NCBI RefSeq assembly: GCF_024713975.1
Contig: NC_091094.1
Span: 15,285,001 to 15,349,000 of the forward strand
Origin: Paralichthys olivaceus
Lineage: Eukaryota; Chordata; Actinopteri; Pleuronectiformes; Paralichthyidae
Direction: 5' to 3'
DNA: 64,000 nt
Made by a program: the position numbers and the translations under genes. The notes under the pieces were generated by a model. It made no database searches, was not told the DNA's origin, and worked only from the letters and a program-made list of their open reading frames with translations. Positions 10,451-21,007 of this stretch are shown in pieces (position 1 is the first letter of the stretch; each line of letters opens with the position of its first letter).

Positions 10451-12221
10451 ACTTTTAGGCTCAAAACATGGTGTTAATGACCTTGTTTCAAGTCAGATAT
10501 GAATGTTAGGGCTTACGGCCACTTGGATGACACCAGATGAGCATGTTATGTTTTTTATGCTATTTTATTATGTCTGAAGAAGAGATCGCCTGAGCTAAAA
10601 TGTTGTTAACCCCTGAAACACTTCAAACACACCATCCCTCCATCAGCATAGTGGTGAGTGATATTGAGTGAATTCTCATTTTTCAGTGTACTATCCCTTT
10701 AAGTTGCAATCTGCAAGTTAACTGAAAGAAGAAGAAGCAGTGCATCATCAACCCTTCTTCCCCTCCTTTCACAGTTCCTCAGGTGTGTAGGTGGGCGTGG
10801 CTCCATCAGGTTCACATCTGTCCTTCTAATATACAGTAGCTACAAAATAAAAAAAAATTCAAAACAACAAACAAACCTCTGGTTGACGGACTAGTGGTTG
10901 ATGTCACAGGGATCGTCGTCATACTTCCGCAGAGCCACAAAAAAACACCTGCCTTTACAAAGCACTGGTTCACAGGTGGAGCTGCTCTGGTTTTTTGCCT
11001 CAGGATCTTTCTTTCTCATTTTGGAGGATCTTCTTCGGCAGCGGTAAGAAACATTTTGTAAATATCCCCTCGAGTTTATCCAGTGTGCTGCTTGTGTACT
11101 GTATATGTACTTGTGGTCAATTTGGAGATATGTAATATACATACTGCAATATCTTTTTTTTATCTACATGATTTTTGAAACCATTTTCAGGAACACGATA
11201 CAGTCCCCTCCTAGTTTAATTATGCAATTGTCCATTTAGACACTCAAGTGTCACATCATGCAGGCACCACTGACTGTATTTATATAATAAGGCAGATACA
11301 GTTCCCAGTACTACGAAGCAGGATGTTCTTGTCCATCCTGGATAACCAGTTCTATTGAGAAGGTATGGCTGTGTCAAAATAAGAATGTGGTGTATATGAG
11401 CAAGTACATATATAAAAAATTGGAAACAAATTTAAATATAAAAAAACATAAAGGAGGGATTGTGCAAAACGTTGTAAGTAAACTAGAGACTGGAATGTGC
11501 AAGTAAAATTACTCAATTATTTACATTATTTGCCACAGGAAGTTAGAGTGTCAAAGTGTCACAGTCAGAGGCGGGGACATCAGTGCCGTTCAGTGAAAGG
11601 GTCCCAGGCCTTGTTGATGAGGTCAGCAGGAATCAATCAGACCCCAGAAGCCCTGTGAATGTACATCCCTTGTTCTTCCTCCCCCGTGAGCCAGCTGTGA
11701 TTGCATCACAACATCTGCACCCACTGATCACAGCCACATTTGCATGTAATCTGATCACCTCTCTCATATATGTCTCAGATCTGATCTCTACAGTAAACTC
11801 ATAGCATTCTGTAAAAAATTCACTCAAGTATGAAAATGACATCATATAGTGTATGAATGCATTCACTTTTGCAAACAATCAGATTTTTGGCTAACTAATA
11901 ATTTGTCACCATTTGGCATAAATTATATCATCATAACATTGTTATTATAATTTGAATAAGTTATTTGTCTTCTTCTTCACTTTGTTTATTGGCTCGTTGC
12001 AACCAACGTCAAGGTGCATTACCGTCATATTTAAACAATTTAGCATGGCATATAGTAATATATATACATTTGTGTGCAGACTATACATCGTCCCTGTGAT
12101 GCTTACCATTTCTAACACAAGAGCCGGGCTCAGCCTTGAATAAATTGTAAGGTGAAATATTTAATTAAGGCAAAACAATTCAATTTCACCAGAAAGGTTT
12201 GAAAGTCTATTGTGTTTTCAG
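10451..12221. other. Intergenic DNA upstream of the first thioesterase gene
   Basis: No coding exon seen. A plausible non-coding first exon of the next gene ends at about 11042 (CTTCGGCAGCG|GTAAGAAAC), with its acceptor at 12221. This is inferred from splice motifs only. 10620-10700 resembles the common teleost repeat end AGTGTACTATCCCTTTAA. Confidence 0.35.
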
Positions 12222-12251
12222 GTTTGATCCTGGGTAGACAGAAACACCATC

Positions 12252-15200
12252 ATGCTGAGAGTTTGTGTAAGTGTGACAACAATACAGCAACTCATGGGAA
12301 TAAAGATTAGACCATGCTTCAGTTTACACAGGAATCGTGCAGGAGGTGAGAACATTGTTTGATTCTTTTTTCTGTTTTTCAGATCAGCTAGAAGAGCTTG
12401 TTTCTCAGTTAAAAGTCCAGTGTGTAGAATGTATTGATATCTAGTGGTGAATTTGCATGTTGCAGCTGAATAGCCCTCCCCTTCCAAACATGAAAGAGAA
12501 CATATAGCAGCCTTCAGTTGTCTTAAAAACTCAAAGATAAGTCTGCCGATAGATCCCTTTCACCTAAATCTTAAGCAGTAAATTCAACTTTTGAAGTGGA
12601 TCTGCTTCAGCCTCACGATTTACTTTCTAACACAAAACTCTGATTGTGAGGTACAGAAAGTGATAACCTAAGATATTAAGTATTTGTTGTGTGCATAATA
12701 ATCACACAGATTTTATTTTTGAATTTTGCAAATCAGTTGTTTTGATAAGATAATCCTTTATTAGTCCCACAATGCAGACATTTGAATATTTTATGCTAAT
12801 TTGATATTAAGGCTGTAAATGTATTCCTGAACTTGCCCATGTTCATTTAGTTGACATGCAGCTATGATATGCCCCTGTATTAAATTGTACCCATATACCA
12901 CAATACATTATTTAGTAAAACTATGTAATCATGACCTTTATTTAACCAGAAAATGTCTTTATCATTTAAATTTGAAATAAACTGTAACCAAAATACAGAT
13001 ATACAATATAGAATTTATTCTTCTGTCTCTTATACTTGCAGGTGCAGTACGGTGGAGGAGCAGTTGTAGACCAGCCCCTCTGTTGACAGCTGCTCCTGTC
13101 CGTGCTCTCATAGATGAACAGATCAGCATTAAAGGACACTTCCTGCCCCCGAGCAGTCCAGTTACAGTGTGTGCACGAATGCACAGTGAGGATGGTGACC
13201 TGTGGGAGGCCTTCGCACATTATAATACAAATACAGATGGCACTGTCAACTGTGAGTCACACTGAGTTCCATACATATACTAACTATTTATGTCATTTTT
13301 AACAAGTTAACATGATATTAGAATAGAATACTAAAACACAGTGTTTTTTATGCAGTGTTGATGGTTTTTCTTTTATTGATCCTCTCCGCTCTCCTTTTCT
13401 TCCTCTAATAGTGACCAGGGATCATTCTGTTGGGGGTTCATATGTGGGCTGTGAATCAATGGGACTCTTCTGGGGACTGCAGCCAGCTCCTGGAGAAAGA
13501 AAACATCTGAGGCAAGTGATAAAAACAAGGTTACTGATACTGACAGCCACAGGAAAGAAATATTGTGGCATCAAACCCAACTTTAAAATCTAACTGTGCA
13601 TTTTAGAGGAGACATATTATGCTAATATTAAGGTTAATAAACTTGGGTTAATACACAAAAATGTTTAGAAACTCACCTCTTTCATCAAACTGTCCATAAC
13701 TGCAATTTCTCTTTTGAGCCTCTGTCTGAAGCTACCTTCCTTCCAATTTTAATATATTTATTTACCCTTTTTCTACAACCGCTGTTCAAATATTTAATGG
13801 ATATATCTTGTTTAATTCTGTGTTTTTAGCGGCACACTGTCAAACGATGAGAGGTTCATGTGTAAGTGCTGCTCTTTCCACAGATTGCGGAAAAAAAATG
13901 TAGCTACTCCATACATCACGTACATTTCAGTACTGGATGGGCATGTGTCAGCCAGTGAGACACAGGGTGCTGAGCTGGCAGTTGTAACTGCTGAGCGCTG
14001 GTTCATGGCACCAGGTGTAAGAAGAATAGAGATTCGTCAAAACGCACTTGTAGGGACGTTATTCTTGCCCCCTGGTGAGTCCATGATTTGACACCTACTC
14101 TATAAAGCCATCTATAAGATAGACATGAAAAGGTAACTGTCTCCTGAACAGCGTCTACTCTACTGATCTCTTGCAGGTCCAGGTCCATTTCCAGCCATGT
14201 TGGACCTGTGGGGAATGGGTGGAGGACTGGTGGAGTACCGCTCTGCTCTGTTTGCTTCCAGAGGCTACGCCAGCTTGTCTCTTGCCTACATAGGGCACAA
14301 AGAATTACCTGGCCCACAGAACTGCATCAATGTTGATGATTCATATTTCAAGGTAGGATAAGATGCAGACTATTGTATCTCTGCATTATATATTCCATCC
14401 ATCCATCCACATCTATACTGCTTATCCTTTGAGAGTTTCAGAATGACATTGGACAAGAGGCGGGGGCAGGTCACTAGCATATTGCAGGGACACAGACAGA
14501 CCCTGGCCAGTCATTGAGTTGGAACCCAGAACCTTCTTGCACCAACGTGCCACCACATTGTACCCATTTTGCTTAAAAAACTCAAAATATCCCATCATTC
14601 TGTTTGAACAGTCAGCCTTCCACCTGCTGCAAGATCATCCTCAGATCTGTGCCGACAGAGTTGGGATCATCGGTCTGTCATTTGGAGTCTACCTGGCTCT
14701 TCGAACTGCCACTCAGACTGATGTCAAAGTACGTCAGTGTCATTTATTTCTTAAATTACAGTTTGATCAGTTCAGAGCTGCATGTACATGAAATTGAACA
14801 AAAATGCATTTACTCATTGTTTAGCTTTATGAAGGTTATTTTGATTTTTTTATATTCTTCTCTACAGCCGTCCTGTTTGATTTGTATCAACGGACCAGTA
14901 GGAAGTGTCATGAAACTCCCTGATGCAGATGGCAGGACTGAATACCTTGAAAGGTAAACTGTAATTACCATTGAGATGTAGAATCATATGTCTATTATAA
15001 GTCTGTAGCCTCACATACTGGTTAGGGTATTATTGGTTTATTGATAGAAATCAAGCAAAAATTGGTTTTCTGGTATATTAAATGGATTTTAGTGAAATGT
15101 GAACTGTACTGCTGAATCCTCAGGAGAATATGTGTCATTGACTTTACTTTCAAAATGTAATGTTGACTTAAAGGTAGGGTTGTTAAGTTGCTCCTGAAAC

Positions 15201-17047
15201 AATTTTTATCTTATTTGTTGAAATAGTTTTCTTGTCCCAATAGCCATCAATAAATAAAGTTATTTAAAATAAAAAAAGCTGTTGTCTTGGGCCCTCACAG
15301 GATCGATCATTTCATTCAGACTAAGTTTGATTCACAACTTTATGAGATACATGTTTAAACCTGCTACACACGTAGCACATGTAATGTGACATGCACAGCC
15401 AGGACATCAGGGATAAAGTGACCAGAACGATCCAGATCCATGATAGATGAGACACACACACACACACACACACTCCGGCAGACAGAAGACAAGTTCTTCC
15501 CGCAGATTATGACGCAGCGCAGTGTTTTAAGTTCTTGCAGAAGAAGCGACGCCCTGTTTATCCAGGAACATAGATATGAATTCAGCAGGTTTTAATGATA
15601 AAAGTGTGAGTGATTAGAATATATCAGAGGAGCAGAGTGACTTGTTGACCTCTGCAGTAATGTGCCTCAGTGCAGTGGCGCTGCCAAGGGGGGACCAGGC
15701 GGGGGGAGGTGTTGACTTCTGAATCGTAATCGAATTGGAGGCTAGCAAGATGCACACCTTATGTAGAGCTTTTTTCTCTCTGTACTCATCTTTTAGTGAC
15801 CACACATATTGGACGATCAATGATCAAGGCTTTCTCACTTTCAAAGAGGTCTCCTTGCCTGCTAATCTTTATCCTGGGAGCATTGTGAAGGTGATGTGAA
15901 AAAACGAAAGAGCCACCTGCAAGCACACACACATTATCAAACATGCACATGCAACATATATAATATGCTTTATATATAGTCTTTGGGTTTTGGTTCACCT
16001 TTTACTGATACAATTAAGGAATTTTATAAAAAATCCAACAGCTATAGTACTCAGGTTCTGTTTTTGAGATCATCATATTTCATTCTTTGCTGATGAAGCA
16101 TGATTGTATATTGACAACCCACTAGTCACAAGTACGAACAGGTCGGCAGTTTGTACTACACAAGCTTCAAACTTTATAACTGGACCTTTCACCTATTCTA
16201 TCCTGGTTTCACTTCACTTTAATGGTTGGTGAGCTTATTCCTCCTTGTTGATTTTCTGTATTCAAACATTCCCGCCTCTCAATGTTGTCACACATACGAC
16301 TCTAATGTTTCACACTTCATTGGTCACCTGGATCCAGGGATGTGGTGGGTGGTGTCCCTTTTTTCCTGTGTTTCTTATTTTTTGTATATTTTTCCTTTTT
16401 TGTATGTTTGTGTTTCTGTAACACAACAGAAAAACAATGGCTAAAAAAGCAATGTGCTGTATGTCAATTCTGTTAACTCCAGAGTTCTGTCTTTGCAGAT
16501 AGAGAACCTCACCTGCCCATTAATGTACATAGAGGGAGAAGATGACCTGAATGCTGCGAGCAGGGAGAATGCAAATCTGGTAGATTGTTTCCATTTTTTA
16601 AATTTCTCTATAGTAATTGAATAACCTTATTTTTTGATAACATTGATTAATTGGTCTCCAGATCGAGGAAACCCTGAGGGCCACAGATAAATCTCACCTG
16701 TTCACTCATTTGTTGTACCCCGGTGCTGGTCACTTCGTTGAACTGCCTTACTCTCCAAATTCAAGAACTTCCCTGATGAGAGTCAATTCAGAAATATGTG
16801 AGTCCTGTCCAATAGTTGCATTTTTTATTCTTCCAGATTCTGAACTTGTCATCTTTGCATTTTAGCATCAGGCCTTTGATTAAAATGTGTGAGCTGTAAT
16901 GGAAAGTAATAATAACTGTACTTCTGTAATTTTTCTTCACCTACAGTAGTCGCAGTATGGGGAGGTCAACCTGCACTTCATGCAGCAGCACAGGAACACT
17001 CCTGGAAGAAGATCCTAGATTTTTTGGAAAACAATCTGAGACGATGA
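12252..17047 (+). CDS. Acyl-CoA thioesterase gene A (ACOT1/2/4-BAAT family), 11 coding exons
   Basis: ACOT enzymes hydrolyse fatty acyl-CoA to free acid and CoA. Exons: 12252-12345, 13042-13251, 13412-13511, 13884-14074, 14177-14352, 14612-14728, 14868-14953, 15797-15890, 16499-16579, 16662-16797, 16947-17047, joining to 461 residues in one open frame. Residues about 42-160 are the N-terminal acyl-CoA thioester hydrolase/BAAT domain (PMGLFWGLQP, FMAPGVRR); an alpha/beta-hydrolase domain follows. The nucleophile elbow is GLSFG with Ser280, as in ACOTs, whereas BAAT has Cys. The acid lies in GEDD (369-372) and the His in PGAGH (His407). The first 31 residues are basic with no acidic residue (MLRVCVSVTTIQQLMGIKIR...), like a mitochondrial presequence. 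The C-terminus NLRR is not a peroxisomal SKL-type signal. Intron 3 has a GC donor. The 5' UTR exon starts at 12222. A close tandem copy follows at 21008. Confidence 0.93.
12409..12574 (-). mobile_element. TTAA-flanked MITE, shortened copy, in intron 1 of thioesterase gene A
   Basis: Starts TTAAAAGTCCAGTGTGTAG and includes GATATCTAGTGGTGAATTTG, CATGTTGCAGCTGAATAG, CTTCCAAACATGA and, at the other side, GATCCCTTTCACCTAAATCTTAA. It is the same family as 32162-32490, 45941-46292 and 58509-58869, with an internal deletion and a lost right terminal repeat. Gene B has the empty site (CTCAGTTAAGCAG at about 21176-21188). Confidence 0.8.
13014..13268 (+). repeat. Gene-conversion block 1 (exon 2 and flanks), copy in gene A
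   Basis: These 255 bases match 21839-22093 with one mismatch that I can count (AATACAGATG versus AATACCGATG). The sequences on both sides are unalike between the two genes. Confidence 0.9.
13850..14368 (+). repeat. Gene-conversion block 2 (exon 4, intron 4, exon 5), copy in gene A
   Basis: These 519 bases match 23214-23732 with four mismatches by hand count and no indels, including the whole 102-base intron 4. Identity ends abruptly at both sides. Confidence 0.9.
14395..14570 (+). repeat. Decayed teleost repeat in intron 5 of gene A
   Basis: Begins TCCATCCATCCACATCTATA, then ACTGCTTATCCT, AGGCGGGGGCAGGTCACTAG, ACACAGACAGACC. This order matches a widespread fish repeat that normally runs on to a block ending in AAAGACATGCA. 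A reverse-sense piece of the same family lies at 60880-60990. Confidence 0.6.
15172..15775. repeat. Probable interspersed repeat in intron 7 of gene A
   Basis: The phrases AAAGGTAGGGTTGTTAAG, TTGTCCCAATAGCCATCAAT and GATCGATCATTTCATTCAGA, followed by a CG-bearing segment, resemble a known teleost repeat body. A (CA)n run is at 15452-15473. Ends are not defined. Confidence 0.35.
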
Positions 17048-17379
17048 ATCTGTGATGAAGGGGACTTTTGAGATTAAAAAAAATACATCCTCATGTATGT
17101 GACTGTGAAATACTGCATTTCATTTAGCTGGGAGAATTTTGCATTTAGAAAAGTGGAACATTCAGGATCCTTTTACACATATGCTATCCTATAATACAGT
17201 CACTTAAAAAGAAAAAATGCAACCGTAGAGAGGGTTTACATTTTACAGTAAAAAAAAAAAAATCAGGATTTTCACCCAATGTGTAGAGCTGGTGTATTTA
17301 TTTCTAAAACTTATATATTTTCCCTATTTTCTGTTAAATACATTTTACTTTACCCTTGATCAAGAAGAGATCTTTTCCA
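17048..17379 (+). other. 3' UTR of thioesterase gene A
   Basis: An ATTAAA hexamer at 17073-17078, 26 bases after the stop, is the nearest poly(A) signal candidate. No other feature seen. Confidence 0.4.
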
Positions 17380-17610
17380 TCACATATACTCCCTCTCCCA
17401 TTCCGTGTGCCAAAGTTTCCTTGGGCAAGATACTGAACCCCAAATTGCCCCTGATGGAAGAACCGGCAGTGTGTGATTGATGAAGTGCTCCACATTGATG
17501 CACTGTACCAGTGTGTGTGAGTGGGTGGATGGCAAAACTGTACAGTGGTCTTCAAGACTGGACAATACCATTTACCATTGTCCTTGTCTTGTGATGAAGG
17601 CATTTCATTT
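17380..17610 (+). mobile_element. SINE body fragment (head missing)
   Basis: Contains TTTCCTTGGGCAAGATACTG, ACCCCAAATTGCCCCTGATG, GTGTGTGAGTGGGTGGATGG, CTGTACAGTGGTCTTCAAGA and CAATACCATTTACCATT. This is the body and tail of the teleost tRNA-derived SINE whose head is at 35741, with the Pol III promoter part lost. Confidence 0.75.
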
Positions 17611-18516
17611 TACAGCTCTTAAGTCAGATAGGTTCTGATTGTTCTCACAACGAAAATAGCGAAGAGTTATCATTTGTAAAGACTAATTTTATTTATTATT
17701 TTAATCAATATCACTTAGTTGTGCATTCATCCATCAATTCCTCCATTCATTATTGACAGGAAGACAGAGAGAAAGTGAAACTCACGTTTACTGCAAGACC
17801 TGGAGACCTTTATTTTGAAATCAGTTCTGACACGGTGTCATGTCTTTCCACAGTGAGGACTGTTATTTCCACTTAGAGACGTCGACCGCTGCTCAGGTCG
17901 TGTTCTAACAGACTAATGCAAAGACAGGATAAGTACACTGGAGATAAAAACATGAATCACTACGTTCTCACCTTTTATACACAGTCTATGGTTTTCACCC
18001 TCTTGTTGCTCCGCCAGTATTTCAACACGTCATCCGACTAGTCCGTCCTCTTCTTCCTGCCTGTCCTCGTAGAAGTTCGTGTCAGAACGAGCTCTTCAGC
18101 GGGACGTGGCCCTCGCACTCAGCAGGGCTGCTGGTGGTAAGCTCCCTCTGTGAACACGACCCGCCGGCTGCCTGGAGTTTCACACAGACGAATATGAGCT
18201 CTGCGCTTGAGCTCTTTTAGCCCACCCCTGCCATGGTCATTGACATGAGATGAGCAACTTTTACTTTCATTCAGAACTTCATTCAACTATGGTAAATGTG
18301 TCTGTAGATTCATTTTAGTAACACACACAATAACCATAGACTCAGTGATAACACAGGTTTATGAGTTTTGCAATGTGACAGTTCCCTTCAGCATTTTATC
18401 CTTCCAGCAGAAACAGCTGGCCCTGTCTACTTATCACACCATTTACTACATTCTTTGGATTGAAACAGTATTTGTATTTTTGAGAAAGGTGTGTTAATAC
18501 ACCCATAGGTTTAGCC
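17611..18516. other. Intergenic DNA with a possible first exon of gene B
   Basis: A CG-richer patch at about 18000-18200 ends one block in GCTGCTGGTG|GTAAGCTCC (18129-18147), a good donor. It could be the promoter and non-coding first exon of thioesterase gene B, whose first coding exon has an acceptor at 20977. Inference from composition and splice motif. Confidence 0.35.
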
Positions 18517-18800
18517 TTTATTCAATTCAGTTTTATTTGTATAGTGCCAATTTATAACATACATTATCTCAATACACTTTACACAGTAAGGTGGAGACCT
18601 TCAAATTATAGAGAAACCCAGCAGTTCCCTCAATGTTTAAGCATGAGAAATAACTCCCTCATTAACTGGAAGAAACTTCCAGCAGAACCAGTATCAACCG
18701 GTTGGGGTGAGAAGAGAAAAATGAGAAAGAGAGGTGAGAGTGAGGAGAGAGAGACCATTAAAAGTTGTGTAACCACCATTTAAGCTGCATCAGACTGGTT
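18517..18800 (+). repeat. Teleost interspersed repeat (TTTTATTTGTATAG type)
   Basis: AATTCAGTTTTATTTGTATA, GTGCCAATTTATAACA, AACTCCCTCATTAACTGG, AAGAAACTTCCAGCAGAACC and ACCGGTTGGGGTGAGAAG follow the order of a very common teleost repeat. Somewhat decayed. Confidence 0.75.
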
Positions 18801-19454
18801 GTTATAATGAAAATAATTAGGGTGATATTTACAGATTTAGGGATGTTATTAACGATAGCAGCAACAGATAATAATAATTTGATATATATTGTAGCACTTA
18901 CTTTGGTCAAGCACAAATAAAGTACAAATAATAGAAATAGAAAATAAATTTTAGAGGACTTTATTTTTGAAATTCAACATGAGAAATTAAAAAATTCTCA
19001 AATTGATCTCATGTAATTAAGATCACATTGTTCACTTAAAGACAGAACTTAAATAGAATATGTGTGTAGATTTGTTTTTGTAAAGTACTGGATGATAACT
19101 CGGGTATCTGCGATGTGTTTAGTAATATGCTCCACACCTACAGAAGAGAGAATTAGATTATATCCAGTAAGAAATCCTTAAGGCCAAAATGAATAGGTTG
19201 CACGGGTTACATACATTATGTTATATGGTGATGATGGTAAGAGTTTTATTGTGCATCTCTAGTGTTGACCACTCAAACCTATTTACATTGCAGTTTTTTC
19301 ATTCATCCAATCACATAATGACTCAGTCATATCTTGGTTGTTCTCACAGTGAAATTCTATTCATCTAGACATCGATACATATGTCCTGCAACCCTTTTAT
19401 ATATAAATACATGTACCCCTGCTTATTCATAAAAAGAAAAGTAAGCTATGTTCG

Positions 19455-19775
19455 ATTCCTGTCAGCCAGAACAGAAATCTGAGGTTGCACCAAAAGTGGA
19501 CAATTGAAGAGAGGAAAAAGGGACGCCTGGTCTGATGAGTCTGGATTTGTGCTGAGCTACACAGATGGTTGGGCTCAGAATTTGGCATCAACAGCATGAA
19601 TTCATGGACACAACCTGCTGTGTGTCAAAAGTCCAGGCTGCTGGTAGTGCAATGATGTGAGGGAAGATTATTTTAGGTTCACTTTAAACCCATTAGTACC
19701 AATCAGTCACTGTTTAAATTCCACAGCCCCTGTGACTATAGTTACTGACCATTTTTTTTCTTCTTAAGGCAACTT
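19455..19775 (+). mobile_element. Tc1/mariner transposase fragment (dead)
   Basis: AGAACAGAAATCTGAGGTTG, CCAAAAGTGGACAATTGAAG, CTGGTCTGATGAGTCTGGAT, CAGAATTTGGCATCAACAGC, ATGGACACAACCTGCTGTGT and CCCATTAGTACCAATCAGTC follow a teleost Tc1-like transposase gene. A short piece of the later part (CATCTTGTTGAATCCATGC) reappears at about 20159-20177. No terminal repeats were recognised, and stops and frameshifts break every frame. Confidence 0.8.
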
Positions 19776-20410
19776 CAGCACTTCACTAAGTCACCCCAAG
19801 GTGCTGTCGTGAATTTGACAAAGTGTTCAATTGATCTAGTGTTTGTCATTCTCTGCTCATAAAGAAGAGTTTAAAAACCACAACCTTCACTCAGGAGCAA
19901 AAAATCATTAAACTTAAAAGAATATGGTATTTATCATGATATTTATCAATACTGACTAATATAAAAATGTAAAATCTTAAAACAATTGTCTATACTTCAG
20001 TGGCCTCCCCAGTGTTGATTGCTCTGCATCCAGTATCAAACCGTTTGGGCGTTGCAGATGAGGATATTCATATCTTGAATTTTTGCCTTTCAAATCGGCA
20101 GGAATGATGTTATGAAGTCATGACGACATGGAGCAGAATCTAAAAGGAATATTTCACACATCTTGTTGAATCCATGCTACAATGAACTGAGCTCCACCCT
20201 GTGTTCGCAAGGTGTAACTGAAGTGTTTGTGCATTTAACAGTATAACAGGTCTAGTGTAAGTACATTTAAATGCTCTACTTAAGTACCGTTTTGAGATAC
20301 TTATATGAAAAGCTTAATTTTGCAATAATATGTTGCATTTTCTAACTCCATTATATTAATTTGTTAACTTCAGGGTAGATTAGGTTAATTAATCAATTTT
20401 AGATGAAACA
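19776..20410. other. AT-rich intergenic DNA
   Basis: Apart from the small Tc1-like piece at 20159-20177, no feature recognised. Confidence 0.4.
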
Positions 20411-20411
20411 T

Positions 20412-20573
20412 GTAAATATAAAGTATTTGAATATTAAGGGCCTTTTCGAGGGTAAAGAAAACTACAACTTATACAATTTAGTTGAAACAAACTAGTGAAA
20501 ACATCATGAGGATTATTCTACATTAAATTTCTGCAAATAGTTCCCTTTCACATAAATCTTACACACTGGACCT
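20412..20573 (-). mobile_element. TTAA-flanked MITE, half copy
   Basis: On the minus strand it starts after TTAA (20574-20577) with AGGTCCAGTGTGTAAGATTT, then GAAAGGGAACTATTTGCAG, ATCCTCATGATGTTTTCACT and TTTCTTTACCCTCGAAAAGG. The distal half is missing. Confidence 0.8.
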
Positions 20574-21007
20574 TTAAATGTCAGATACTTTGATAATAAA
20601 TAGATCCCTAAACATCTCAACTCTTTATCTAATGGTTACCACTGACTCTTTGAAAAGGTCAAAGATTGTTTATTGTGTGTGATTATGAATTGTAAAAATA
20701 AATTTCATTGTAACTGGTGTTAAAAATTAATATTTAATTAAAAGGCGTCTGAGGCAAACTGGAAAAATCCACATTTTTCAGGACTCAGTCAGTCACGAAG
20801 CAGCATCTTCTAACTATATTCTTACACAACACTCTAGGGCAAAGGCCTAATGAATTTCTAACAGAGGAGCAGGGCTTAGTCTGGATCAGTTCTAAGGTTA
20901 AATATTAACCTGGAGCAGATATGTTTTATTTCACCATGTAGGTGTGAACCAGTGTGAACATCTTCTTGTGTTTTCAGGTTTGATCTTGGGTAGACAGAAA
21001 CACCATC

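Noticed and set aside
14003-14317. Nearly identical 104-codon minus-strand frames here and at 23367-23681
   Set aside because: Their conservation comes only from the gene-conversion block; they lie antisense to exon 5 of the thioesterases and show no domain.
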